Source: Hydractinia symbiolongicarpus (lineage: Eukaryota > Cnidaria > Hydrozoa > Anthoathecata > Hydractiniidae). Taken from it: 64,000 bases of DNA. How positions within the stretch are numbered: position 1 is the first letter of the stretch; every line of letters starts with the position of its first letter. Of the stretch, positions 1-14,261 are shown in pieces. A program made the translations under genes and the position numbers. The stretch is taken from positions 30,353,828 to 30,417,827 of the forward strand of contig NC_079876.1 in the NCBI RefSeq assembly GCF_029227915.1, in the 5' to 3' direction. The notes beneath the pieces were generated by a model. It made no database searches. It saw only the letters and a list, made by a program, of their open reading frames with translations, and was not told the DNA's origin.

Positions 1-49
1 CAATCCGTTTCGGCATGGTGAATGCGCTGATAGAATCCACATCAACAAT
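1..49 (+). CDS. possible 3' part of a coding exon cut by the window edge
   Basis: From base 3 an open frame reads IRFGMVNALIESTST and runs into a good splice donor (GTGAGT at 50). The segment is richer in G and C than the AT-rich DNA after it, which fits an exon end followed by an intron. Only 16 residues are visible, no family is recognised, and the call rests on the donor and composition alone. Confidence 0.3.
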
Positions 50-1265
50 GTGAGTGTCGCAAACTTAAGTAGAAACATGTCTGTCTTTTTAAAAATAATG
101 AAAATATAAACACGGTTATATGTTAATAACAAAAACTATGAAATGTTTTTCGTTTTTTTTCTTCTTATGGTTTTACTTAAAAACATAAATTATTCAACAA
201 AAGGATGTGAAACTTAATTCATATTTCCCATAAATTAGTAGCTCAATGCTGAAAGATGTATAAATGTGTTATTGTATATACCAATGGTGTTACGAGCCTC
301 TTGCAACTTGAAAATATTATTCTTTTTACACAAAATTCTAAGAAGGAAGGTCATATACTGCTTACTCTAAAATAAACTGCTGAGTAACGAGTTTTCTGAA
401 GCCCTAAAAATTATTCGCATTCACAAGATAAGCATAAAATTATGTATTGTATTTGATTCCGATTGTCAATACTAAAACCTAGAATATTTTTTTATTTCAT
501 GGAATAAGTTTCGTGCCGAATCAATTTACGTACTGGATAGCTTCTGGACCGCTTCTGGATATATAGAAAATTACCATATATGAATTTCGCTTTATATAGT
601 GGCTACTCGAGTATAGGAAATTTTGAAATTTTGCATCTCTAGATTAAAAATCACGATGAATGTTTCGATATTTCTGTAATTTAGAAAAGCTGCAGTTTTT
701 CAACCTCGTTCCCAGGGCATTTTGCTTTTTTGATATGTTGATAGTGGCCACTCCGTAATAACGGCTCAGGGGTCACAAGACCCTGGGGACGAGGTTGGCA
801 GTTTTTAATTGGCATCAAAATTAAGATAAAGAATTCCAGCAGAAACCAAAAAATAGAAAGAGATACGTATTTACATTACACGACTACAGTAATATAAAGC
901 AGGAAGCCCGATGGCTTGAAGATTTCCGCCATCAGCAGAGATAATAAGTATGGCATTAAAATATGTCATATAGTGTGAGAATATTCTCAGAGAACAAAAA
1001 CGCGATGCATGTTATTTGCAACTAAAGTTTAACAAGTTTAAAAACAAAGAAAAAAACAAAATACGCCCAGCGTAAATATCTTTTGTTCTAAGGACGAAAC
1101 AAAGTATATAAGAACATAAGTATTGTATTTTAAAAATATATATTTTATTAAAAAAATTATTACAAATGATATTACAACAACATAAGTATTAAAGATATTA
1201 TTTCGGTTTGTCTGTTCAGTATTCATATTACTGTGGAAAGTTTACCATTTCTTGAACATGATAGT
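50..1265. other. gene-free AT-rich stretch
   Basis: No coding region is supported here. If the 1-49 exon is real this is its intron. The only recognisable object is the small inverted-repeat element at 701-797. Confidence 0.5.
701..797. mobile_element. 97-bp MITE, CAACCTCG family, copy A, with 9-bp target duplication
   Basis: The ends are inverted copies (CAACCTCGTTCCCAGGG at the left, CCCTGGGGACGAGGTTG at the right; 16 of 17 positions pair). The element is bounded on both sides by GCAGTTTTT, a 9-bp direct repeat that looks like a target-site duplication. Nine bases would fit a Mutator-like mobiliser, or eight a hAT one. A second, more decayed copy lies at 12699-12801. Non-coding. Confidence 0.65.
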
Positions 1266-1271
1266 TTAGTA

Positions 1272-1307
1272 GGCGACGTTTCGGGAGATCCTTCCCCCAT
1301 CATCGGG
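1272..1307 (-). ncRNA. hammerhead-ribozyme-like motif of Penelope-element type, probably inactive
   Basis: Read on the minus strand the segment gives CCGATGA, a stem II of the form GGGGA...TCTCCC, then GAAACGTC. This is the layout of minimal type I hammerheads found in Penelope-like retroelements (CUGAUGA, stem II, GAAA). The first conserved block has C in place of U, which would be expected to abolish cleavage. Stem III and the cleavage site are not evident. It may simply be the decayed terminal part of a Penelope-like element; no reverse transcriptase lies next to it. Confidence 0.35.
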
Positions 1308-1411
1308 CGCATGATAAGATTATTCTAAGGCTTTGTGAAGCTTGACTACAAATTTTTTAATAAAAATATTAGGTGCTACACTCTGAAACAATATCATCAA
1401 ATTTAGGTAAC

Positions 1412-1547
1412 ACCGTAAATTACAGAATAACCACCCCCTGCTGAATAAGCACTACTACTTAATTAACTGCCCTGCCAATTAATCGCCCCCTCTAATGGGC
1501 GAAATTAAGTAAGCTCCCTCCCTAGGTGCTTATTCGTCATTTACGGT
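1412..1547. repeat. foldback element of about 136 bp
   Basis: The left arm ACCGTAAATTACAGAATAA and the right arm TTATTCGTCATTTACGGT are near-perfect inverted copies around a C-rich interior. Typical of a small non-autonomous DNA element; no superfamily is assignable. Confidence 0.5.
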
Positions 1548-1691
1548 AAATTAAGAACATCTCAAGAATATTTATAGGCTGCATTTCAAACGTTAAAAAC
1601 ATTGAAAGGGCTTTCTTCCATATTCATGTTCTTATAAAAAAAGAATGTCTATATATAAATAAAAAAATAAAATATTTTACATATAGTATTC

Positions 1692-1722
<31 letters not shown>

Positions 1723-1910
1723 TCTCGGCTAGATATTTGTAGATAACCACCTAGGTAGCAACATGGGTTGACACATTTTCCGTGGTAAGCCCTTCTAGTT
1801 CTAACAACTGGGTGGCAGGCAGAAAGATGAGGGAGTTGCTGAAGAAAGTTCTTTTTCCGCCCATATCTTTCTACAGAAACATTGTTGAGGCTTTCATCAT
1901 CATTCTCGGC

Positions 1911-2808
1911 TTAACGTCCGTTTTCCATGCTAGCATGGGTTGGACGGGGTATATTAATGACCCTCTTCCAATCTGATGTAGACTGTGTTAGATCTAAACT
2001 CAACTTCCTCTGTATCATGTCTGTCCTTATAAACTCCTGCCAAGTCTTTCTCGGTCTGCCTCTGGGCTTTGCCCCAGGAACTATCAAGTCTCTACACTTT
2101 CTTACCCAATTACCTCCCTCCATTCTTTCCAACTGCCCTAGCCAATTCAATCTTCTTATCTGGATAACATCTTTAATTCTACGGATACTTAGCCTGCTTC
2201 TTAGTTCATCTGAACTCTTTTTGTCTTTCAGACTGGCGTTACACATCCACCTAACCATTCTCATATCATTCCTTTCTAAACAGTCAAGATCTTCCTGCTT
2301 TACTGCCCATGTCTCAGTGCTGTACAACATAACACTTCTTGCACAGGCCTCATACGACCTACCTTTTACCTCAATTGACAGGACTCTGCTATTCAACAAA
2401 GGAAGTAACTCTCTGAACTTTTTTCAAGCAGAACCTATTCTGCAAGTAACACTTCTTCCAACACCCCCTTCACAGCCCAACATATCACCTAAGTAACATA
2501 AGTTCTCAACTGACTCTAACAAGCCACTCTTGAAGCTGGAAATACTTCATCCTCTATAATCTCACCTTTGCAACGCTTGCATACAAACCGAATGTCAGCT
2601 CTTAATCTTCCACCAATACTACTGCACTTCTTATGTACCCAATGCTTGCAAGTCTGACAAAAATTGAGTTACTACTAACCTCTTTCCTGCAAACTCCACA
2701 AGGCCACTTTCCAACTACAAGTTCACAATTGGCTCCAATGCTACTAATCATGACTTTAGACTTTGCTGTGTTCACCCTTAGCCCTTTTCTTCTAGTCCTT
2801 TCTTCCAC
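1911..2808 (-). pseudogene. LINE reverse transcriptase, C-terminal part in broken frames
   Basis: Continuation of the polymerase reading frame on the minus strand. 2602-2808 has KGLRVNTAKSKVMIS and the cysteine-containing KWPCGVCRKEV, which normally begins a Cys-rich patch. 1911-2399 has the thumb and tail block (RLNWLGQLERM, then GAKPRGRPRKTWQEF). The two pieces lie in different frames and stops interrupt the joins. Same element and same decay state as the catalytic part upstream. Confidence 0.75.
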
Positions 2809-2843
2809 TTCTCACTTTTCAACTAATTCTTCCATCAACTCTG

Positions 2844-3290
2844 CTATGGAACCAAACCATCTGCATACAATAACTCCCATGGACAACCTGTTCTGAACTC
2901 CATCGACAGCGCTTCTAAGACTAGAACAAACAACAAAGGGCTAAGTACAGCACCCTGATGTACACCAACATTTACACTAAATTCATCACTAGGTGAATCG
3001 TTAATCCTGACACGACTTCTAGCATTGCTGTACATACACTGTATCATCGTAACTAACCACTCATCCACACCTAATTTTCTCATAGCCCACCAAATACCTT
3101 TACGTGGCACTCTATCAAAAGCTTTCTCTAAATCTACAAAGGCAAAATAGAGATTCTTTCTCTTTCCTAAATACTTTTCCTGAAGCTGTCTGAGCAAAAA
3201 TTTTGCATCTGTAGTGCCACGCCCTGGAACAAAACCAAATTGCATCTTATCTATATCAATTCTTTCTCTAAGTAACGTATCAATCAACAT
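2844..3290 (-). pseudogene. LINE reverse transcriptase, catalytic part
   Basis: This frame holds the palm motifs in order: FVPGRGTTDA, then FAFVDLEKAFDRVPR (motif A, first catalytic Asp), GVHQGAVLSPLLF (motif B) and LLYADGLV. The last should be YADDLV, so the second catalytic Asp is changed to Gly. The frame breaks just after it. A retrotransposon polymerase that copies its own RNA at a nicked target; this copy cannot work because of the D-to-G change, the 5' truncation and the frameshift. Confidence 0.85.
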
Positions 3291-3300
3291 TCTCTATAAA

Positions 3301-3831
3301 ATTCTCTATAAAAATAAAAGCTTTAACTTGTTGTCTTTGAAATTAATCTGGAAAATTTTGGACATTTTATAATATATACAAATTCTTTTATGTAACATTG
3401 AACTTCTGAATGTTTCGGAATTTAGGCGTTATTCTTACTCTCTCGCTTAATTTGAAAATGTCGACGGTGGATGTTTTAATAAAGGTTGACCTAAAAAAGA
3501 AAAACGATTAAAAAATGATGAAAAATAATACAATTGGATACTTTTCCATAAACAACATATTTATCACTCATTTTTATCCCTCCATCTAATTTTAAAACGC
3601 TTTTTCACCCTCAAGTGTTCTTTAATTGTGTTAGCAATTGTACACTCATAATTTTGTTCTTATAATCTATGAAGGTATTTAAACATCAGCCTTTCTAATT
3701 CAATTTATCTCTTGTTGGCAAAAAATTCCTAACATGAACTACCATTTGTCTGCTCTAAGTTAGCAAACTCCGTTTTATGTGGGCAATTTATAATTCGATT
3801 GTGATTGTATGCTCCCATACACAAATCGTAG
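3301..3831. other. no gene seen
   Basis: AT-rich sequence between the LINE fragment and the first TA tract. No exon, RNA gene or repeat is supported. Confidence 0.4.
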
Positions 3832-4012
<181 letters not shown>

Positions 4013-4276
4013 AAAAAAACATACATGTTCTGGTTATAATATAGATGTAAAAAACGATTAAAACATAGTACATAAGTGAGCAATACACAAATCTTTGATA
4101 TAAAGATTGAAATAAAATAGTCTATGGCTTATCGCCTGCATTTTTTAGCCTGTCAATTTGCGTTTGGGGTCTGGAAATATAAACACCATTGTGTCACAAT
4201 GAAACATGTCTAACTAGCTAGCTACTATATGATGCGGTTAACTGTAACTAGGGACAAGTGATTTTACAAAATTAAG
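4013..4276. other. no gene seen
   Basis: Sequence between the first TA tract and the start of the tandem duplication; not shared with the second duplicate. Confidence 0.4.
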
Positions 4277-7862
<3,586 letters not shown>

Positions 7863-8360
7863 TTGCTCTTAAAAAATGTAGTTAGACATTTCCCGCTTTA
7901 TTGGAGTGAATTAACATTCGATTTTCATCAAATTTTAAATCTTTATATTCGTGTTGTGATTAAGACAGGAGGGTGAACAGAGAAGCTCTTCTTGGTCTTG
8001 ATGTTGAGATACCTGTGGATTACCTGTTTCATGGTGACAGTAGAGTCATAGAATGGTGAATAAAAGTTATTAATAACCTTGTTTGATGCATTGATGTTAA
8101 AGTAGGTAAATGTGTCACATAATTACAAGTAATCTATTTTTCGTACTTTTAAATTTTCCTGTCTGGTATAGAGAGGTGATGTAACAGGAAATTATTACCC
8201 GGTGATTGACCAAGATTTGGCTGATTCCTGGAAAAATTGTCCGCCATGACAAAGTTGGACTGTACTACTAAAAATAAAAGAAAGGACATCACATGAAACT
8301 TGTTTTTTTTTTCGAAAAGATAGATGTTGACATTTCGCGAGCAGTGTTTAGTGGATACCT

Positions 8361-8428
8361 TAATGCCATTAATTTTCGCGCGCCTTTTATTTTCGCGCAC
8401 CTTTCCTGCGTGAAAATTAATGGCATTA
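8361..8428. repeat. 68-bp inverted repeat
   Basis: Two perfect 16-bp arms (TAATGCCATTAATTTT at 8361-8376 and its complement at 8413-8428) around a CG-containing loop. It lies directly downstream of the Crypton fragment on that fragment's strand and may be a remnant end or an independent foldback. Confidence 0.7.
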
Positions 8429-8456
8429 AAGTATATGGTGTCCTTATTTGAATAAG

Positions 8457-8573
8457 TCAAGGTGTGAGATACTCTGAAACGGTTACTTTTGCGAGCTGTT
8501 TGTAAATTTTGAGGAAATCTATATTTTTATGGCCACTATGTTGCGCGACATAAATTTCTAGAATGTTGGCATC
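8457..8573 (-). pseudogene. tyrosine-recombinase (Crypton-type) C-terminal fragment, copy A
   Basis: Minus-strand translation reads DANILEIYVAQHSGHKNID, then FLKIYKQLAKV and a stop at 8457. The QHSGH...Y pattern is the last catalytic block of tyrosine recombinases (HxxGH followed by the nucleophilic Tyr) in the form seen in Crypton-derived animal proteins. A better-kept copy with the same DANxxEVYVAQHSGH block is at 18870-19208. Only the end of the domain is present, so it is a relic. Confidence 0.65.
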
Positions 8574-8579
8574 TAACAG

Positions 8580-9052
8580 CCTTCTTATTAATGTCTTTTT
8601 AACTGATTGATTCGCTTCTTTTCCTCAGAGACCATGATGCGGGTTTAGTGTAAAACACAGTTTAAAACATTTAGATTTTCACAGCGTCCAAATTTCCCAA
8701 AAGCTTGTTCACAATTTTCGTTTGTTTACATTTTAGCTGGTCGCTGTATTAAAATAGTGCTCGGTTACGTGATTGATATAAGCCAATAAAAACGTCAGAT
8801 ATAAAGAAGACAGAGCTGTGTTTTTTTGTATAAAAGCTTGTAAGATAAAAACGGATATAGTAGAAGTTCTTACATTTCTCGCTTTTACAACACTAAAACT
8901 TGATCCATATCAATATATACAGTTATTTTAAATTTTTACCAACATTGTAATGCTGCCTGGAAAATCGTTGTTTACATATTAGTAGTTTTAAAGCATGGCT
9001 TCTAGCAATCTCTAATTACAACATTCTTTTCCTCTGTTCTTTAAACAGTTCT
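8580..9052. other. no gene seen
   Basis: Region downstream of the creatinase-like gene (its 3' side) with the edge of the Crypton relic. No further exon is recognised. Confidence 0.4.
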
Positions 9053-12000
9053 TCAGTTTTTTATAATGTTGTGTTCTGGACCAAATGGAAACTTGGTGAT
9101 AATTTCAGCGCCATCTTCCGTCACCACCAGAATATCATGCTCTCTATATCCTCCAGCACCCTCCTGTCCTTCCGGAATAACGATCATGGGCTCCATGGAT
9201 AAAATCATATTCGGTTCGAGTACTGTTTCTATGTCTTCCCTTAGCTCCAGGCCGGCTTCTCGACCATAATAATGGCATATCAAACCAAAGGAATGACCAT
9301 AACCAAATGTACGATTCTTAACAAGATCGTGCTCTCTGAAGATTTCATTTAATTCGTTAGCTACATCTTTACATTTAACACCGGGTTTTATAATTTCACA
9401 TCCACGTCGATGGACTTTACAATTGATTTCCCAATATTCGAGTTGTTTGTCTGTTGCATGTTGAAGAAACATAGTCCTTTCCAATGCGGAGAAGTATCTA
9501 GGACAGTGAAGAAGGAAAACAAAGAATTTGCAATTTTAATGTGTCTGGCATGTTTTACAGTTTTGTTTTTAAATTCGCAAAGCACCTTTGCACAATTTCA
9601 CAATTTTGCATGCTCATCAAATTCATAAATACTTATACGTATCTCTTTAATAATACCCGTATTCCCTTTCTCATCCCAAGTGCTCTTTGAGATTGAAATT
9701 TGAGTTCATCTCAAAGAGGTCTGGGGTCAAAAATGCCGTATTCCGTCTGTCCATTCGTGCGTCTTTTTGTCTTTTTGTTACGGAAACACGATATACGATG
9801 CATAAAGGACGGGCGACCCCACGGATTTTTGACTAGCTTTTTAAAGAGAAAGTCAGAAGTGAGTAGATAGTCATACAAATCGAAATGGGTAAGCCTTAAA
9901 GACTGTACCTCCATCTAATATAGCTCTGTTGCCACAAAATAAAATTACTTCTTACCCTGCAATTAAAGGAAAGCAATTCATTATAATTATGTCACCGTTC
10001 TTAATTTTTCGTGTGGTGAGTGGATTGTGAGCTGCATCGGTGTTAATTCCAGATTGCACCCATGTCCATGCTATAATAGTGAGAGAGAAAGAAGGAGAAG
10101 TATAATTGGCAAATAACGCTGAATTTTCCATGGAACGCAAAATACACATTTTGGGTAGTTGAGGAATTTTACACATGCACTCAACAAAAAGTTTTCGTTG
10201 AAAATTTAAACAAAAGCTGGGCAAAATAAATAGCCTTATGTAACGGTTCAAGATATTCAAAGAAAAAGAGAATAATTAGAATTTTTAATTAACGTCTTGC
10301 ACGCTGCGAAGAGCTGTTTCAACTAGAACAAAAAACACTGTAGCTTAAAGCAATCTGTAAAAATATCTATGCTCTTTTAATTAAAAATGTAACTCACTGT
10401 CCATGAGATCTGTTTGAGGGTACGCCGCCGCGATCTCTTTTATCATAACATTTGTTGCAGCTTGTGCAACTTCATATTCTGCAACGTTTTCACGTATGGC
10501 TTCTTTTACAACTAATCCTCCCATATCTGCTATTCTTGCGCCTAAACATTGCAACAGACGAGGATACGAAGTAAAAAAAAGATTTTCCAAGCAACAAATG
10601 GTAAAAGCTTTTAGAAAATTAGAACCTAGTTTGTCACACAAAGAAATGATTAAAACATAGGAAAATAATTTTTACCATTCTTAGTGAGAGCTATTTCTTC
10701 ATCTGATTTGATTATTCTTAATCCCATGGTTGGAACACCAACATCAAAAAAACTAGCGTCAGGTAAAGCAGCTTTGAACTTGTCCATGTTCTGCAAAGTA
10801 ACGTGATCAAACTCAAGCCCAATCCTCTTTTTATCACCAACCAATTGTTGCACAGCTTTATAATAGTTATCGCGCTGCCAGTCGGTGTACGTAATATTAT
10901 CTCCGTATGTTTTTCGCCATGGTTGCCCATAGTCCACTTCTACAAAAAAAAATATCTATTAAATATAAAATTAAAAATAATTTAATAGAATATCGTTAAA
11001 CGCATTTACAAATATGTTCGCTTTTCTGAATGGAGAATATTTACATATGATATTTTTACTTCGTTAAAATATTCGACGTTCTACTTGCAGCCTCAAAATG
11101 GTTCTTTTCAACTTTGTGTTTGGGGTTTTATCTAATTTACACACGCACGTTTAAAAATTGATGGAGAAAATTTTTTTTTCTTCGTCAGAGATAACTCCAT
11201 TCTTGTTTCGTAAAGTCGCTATTATATCAACTGCAGCGATGTTTAATAAATTAAGGTAATTCGTAGTTTTGGCCACGTTAATTGTCCTTGTTTCGTAGGA
11301 ACGCTAAATTTTGCGAAATTATTTCTTAAAAACAAACCGAGGACGGACTGTGCCAGCTAGCAACTGCGGAAAGAAAAGGTCGCAGTCCGTCCTCAGTTCG
11401 TTTACAAAAATTCCCTATTACATTATCTGGACCGACGTTTAAAAATTTAAGTTAGTTGTTAATTCTAGGCCACGTTAATTGTTTAATCTGGCTGGCTCAG
11501 TAACTACTTTGTCTGCTCAGCGTAAAATTAATATTCGTTTTAATCACATTGTAGAATTACTTATGTTGATTGAGTTGATTATAAGCTATTATATCGTATA
11601 ATCTAAAGATAGTATTGCATATGCTAAAAATGTTAGCTAAAGTGGTTAAAAAATGGCAGGAGCAAGAAGAAGGCTATAATAGCCTCATCACCAAGCCCCT
11701 AACCTATATAAAAGGTTAGCATTGAAGATGATGAGGAGTTGTGTTATATGTGTCGTACGTTGTAACTGTCGTGTGTTCTAAAATAAATATAGATTGTCAG
11801 TAGTCAATAGTTTATGTTTTAGTTTATGTTTGAATTCGTTAAGTGATGTAATAGTTTTCATGTCGTTATCAAGAAATGTATTCACAATTTAGGTCCTCTG
11901 TTAGTTATACAGAACTTTGAGATTGTATAATTTATCATAGGTTGAAAAAAACTGTTAATTGAAAGTCTGGACGGATATTTATGTTGCATCTTCTGAAACA

Positions 12001-13524
12001 TATCATTAAATACTCTTGGTAACATATTGCTTTCAAGCCTAAAAATAAAAATAAGAGTTTGATAAATGTTTAGTTGGTATACATTCAGTGAGCTTTTTTA
12101 TTAACTCTCTGGAGTGAGTGTACCTGTCAACATTTTTTCATATTTACTCTTCGTATTTTTTTGAAGAAGTGCGCTTGTTTAAACGAACAATAGTGAACGT
12201 AAATGTGACACCAGTTAAGACACTTACAACAAGAGAAAATTATTTATTATTTCAAGAATGGTTTTTATGTTTAGTTATATTTCCATTTAAGTTGTCTTTC
12301 TTAAACGCAAACAAACCACCATTGCTTACCTTTTTAGGGCTTAGCACAAACTCATTCCAGGTAAAAAAATAGTTTAATAACGTCACAAGGAGAAGAAATA
12401 ACGTCGAAAAATGTTCCTCTAAATAACATTTTCTGGTCCTGATTAGAAAATTCTGGTCTGCAATTTATACACCTTGTGGTATGTATCCTCAGTAACACAA
12501 AAACATTCATTAACGTATTTAAAACTATTTTAAAAACAAAACAACGCAACGCAAAGTATTCTACAAAAAACAGTCTTTCTGTTCAAAAAATGGCTGGAAA
12601 TTCAAGAAAATTGAAAATTTTTCGCCCAAGGAAAGTGTTGGCAAAATTAGTCGGTAAAAAGTATGTTGGTAAAACTAGTCGGTAAAAAGTAACTTTGTCA
12701 ACCTCCTCCCCAGGAATTTTTGCCTTTTTGACATCGGGGCGGGCCGTCAAGTAAGTGCTAGCGGATATTGCATAGGCTTCAAACCCTGGGGACGAGGATG
12801 GTCCTTAACCTAACGAAAAGAGGCTAGTTACGTTGTTTTCATGTTACTTCCACGTTATTTTTGCGTTATTTTTACGTTATTTTTACGTTATTTTTACGTT
12901 ATTTTTACGTTTTTGTTTCCTTATTTTTACGTTATTTTTACGTTATTTTTACGTTATTTTTGCGTTATTTTTACGTTATTTTTACGTTATTTTTACGTTA
13001 TTTTTACGTTATTTTTACGTTTATTTTATTTATTTTTGCTTCTATTGCTATAAAGCTTTATCCATTGACATAATTAAAAAAATGAAAAAATCGCAATGTT
13101 TCGTATTACCGAGGAAAGTGTAATTTAATCGTCGTCTAATTTAATAGTGATTGTTTTTTCCGAGAATTTTACAAAAAATGATAATAGTCTTACTTGCTGA
13201 TATGCTTGTTTGGTTGTCCATAGTAACAACAAGTCCATAAGGGCGACCAAGTGCAAAATATAAGAATTCGCTGTAGTAGGCGATGTTATGATGAGATGTG
13301 AATACACAAACATCAATGTTATTTCCAACCATTGTATCTCGAAGTTTTGCTAACCTTCTTTCCATCTCATTCTTACTAAATACACCACCAGTTTTTTCAC
13401 CTTGCCTGCAATCTTCCAATGCTGGGAAATCTGCCAGTATTGATGCAGATGACGTCACATTAGCGATAGAACTTCGCTTTGCATATTGCAAAACTGGTGT
13501 AATAAGTCGAAATTTCGAGAACAT
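9053..13524 (-). CDS. creatinase-like protein (creatine amidinohydrolase, M24 pita-bread fold), five exons
   Basis: Exons on the minus strand: 13524-13194, 10939-10676, 10541-10398, 10070-9956 and 9497-9053, joined at GT/AG sites with intron phases 1, 1, 1 and 2. They give one open frame of 432 residues. The protein aligns end to end, by recognition, with bacterial creatinase (about 400 residues), which hydrolyses creatine to sarcosine and urea. Landmarks: YFALGRPYGLVV, VDYGQPWRKT, SGINTDAAHNP, GYFSALERTMF, GYGHSFG, YYGREAGLELRED, SMEPMIV and GGYREHD. Active-site His (AHNP), Glu (ALER), Arg (YGREAG) and Glu (SMEP) are kept; the Phe before GRP is Leu and the Tyr of the GYY block is Phe. The start is ATG 13524, the first in frame after a stop. 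The first 25 or so residues (MFSKFRLITPVLQYAKRSS) are basic without acids, like a mitochondrial presequence; localisation is inferred. Other amidinohydrolase-like substrates are possible. Confidence 0.9.
11331..11405. repeat. hairpin element with about 22-bp arms
   Basis: Left arm includes CGAGGACGGACTG and right arm CAGTCCGTCCTCAGTTCG, imperfectly complementary over about 22 bases around a 30-base loop. It is flanked by diverged direct repeats of about 50 bp that share GGCCACGTTAATTG (about 11270 and 11472). Confidence 0.6.
12699..12801. mobile_element. MITE, CAACCTCG family, copy B
   Basis: Ends CAACCTCCTCCCCAGG and CCCTGGGGACGAGGATGG match the termini of the copy at 701-797, and the interior shares TTTTTGCCTTTTTGA-like sequence. 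No clear target duplication remains. Confidence 0.6.
12851..13029. repeat. 11-bp minisatellite ACGTTATTTTT
   Basis: About 16 tandem copies of ACGTTATTTTT with a few variants (GCGTT, ACGTTTTTG). Three units make 33 bases, which is why all three plus-strand frames stay open with repeating FLRYFYVIFTL-like peptides; these are not genes. Confidence 0.95.
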
Positions 13525-13737
13525 GATTGAAATATCTTTTAAAGTATAACTACACAACCGTGATGGATGCTAAACAAATTTTAATGTTTCAGCTTTTTTA
13601 ATTTTAAAATACTTTTTTAAAAAGCACACACCTACTTCATACCCGTTATTATTAATTACCGCTATCTGCGAGTTAATTACATTCAAACGGAATGTATACG
13701 GAATATGAGCATTTTAACCGGTTCGTAGCCCCTTTAA

Positions 13738-14261
13738 CCCTATTCAGTCCGGGGTTTTTCAAACATACTATGACAGGGGGGAGGGGGGCGGAATCTGCCC
13801 CCCCCCTCAATAACTTCTTATAGCGTTGTTCAAATTGAATCAAACTTTGCACACTTATAGTACGTCATAAAAGGAACAAAATGGCAGCAAATTTTTTTGC
13901 TTGCATCAGCACATTTTCTGTGACGTCATCAGAAGCTTGAAATTTGTTAAAAATGCCACTATCTGCTTAAAGTTTAATTATTTTTGTTCCAGAGCAAATT
14001 TTTGCATTCTGTTTGAAGTTTCTGAAAGGTAAATAAAAGTTATTTAACATATTTTCTGGTTTCTACGTGGACCGCATAAAAAATTGCCAAAAATTGCCCC
14101 AAAATCCGTTTTTTCCGATTCTCGGGTAAAATCCCACAAAATCGGGAAATCGGATTGATCATGTGTCTAAGTTATGCAAAATGATCCTTCTTAGTTATTG
14201 AGGGGGGGCGGAATCCGCCCCCCGGTCATAGTATGTTCGAAAAAACCCGGACCGAATAGGG
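13738..14261. mobile_element. piggyBac-type MITE, 524 bp, copy 1
   Basis: Termini CCCTATTCAGTCCGGG and CCCGGACCGAATAGGG are inverted copies. The terminal repeat extends about 70 bp on each side through AACATACTATGAC and a GGGGGGCGGAAT...CCCCCC stem. TTAA flanks both ends (13734-13737 and 14262-14265), and CCC next to TTAA is the hallmark of piggyBac elements. No coding capacity. Partial copies are at 31597-32155 and 58133-58197. Confidence 0.75.

Larger units (their letters stand above)
1690..3300 (-). mobile_element. 5'-truncated non-LTR retrotransposon (LINE), decayed
   Basis: A minus-strand LINE fragment. It starts inside the reverse transcriptase at about 3300, runs through the post-RT region and ends in a simple-repeat tail (TGATGA on its own strand) at 1690-1722. 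A second, shorter tail-like block at 1893 is followed by a conserved 3' segment with the 14-bp palindrome CCATGCTAGCATGG (about 1926-1939), as found near the ends of LINEs and the SINEs that copy their tails. The reading frame shifts repeatedly, so the copy is dead. Clade is not assigned. Confidence 0.8.
10940..13193. other. large first intron of the creatinase-like gene, repeat-filled
   Basis: The 2.25-kb intron holds a hairpin element (11331-11405), a weak LTR-like stretch around 11700-11790 (TATATAAAAG then AATAAAT), the second CAACCTCG MITE (12699-12801) and an 11-bp minisatellite (12851-13029). None of its open frames resembles a gene. Confidence 0.7.

Noticed and set aside
8149-8460. 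103-residue minus-strand ORF next to the Crypton fragment
   Set aside because: It runs through the 68-bp inverted repeat, starts after the recombinase stop, and has no recognisable domain.
12833-13123. Three overlapping plus-strand frames with FLRYFYVIFTL repeats
   Set aside because: An 11-bp minisatellite keeps all frames open; located in an intron.
13915-13950. CTGATGA followed by GAAA-like bases on the minus strand as a hammerhead
   Set aside because: The bases between form no stem II and no cleavage-site stem is present; it is the palindrome TGACGTCA by chance.
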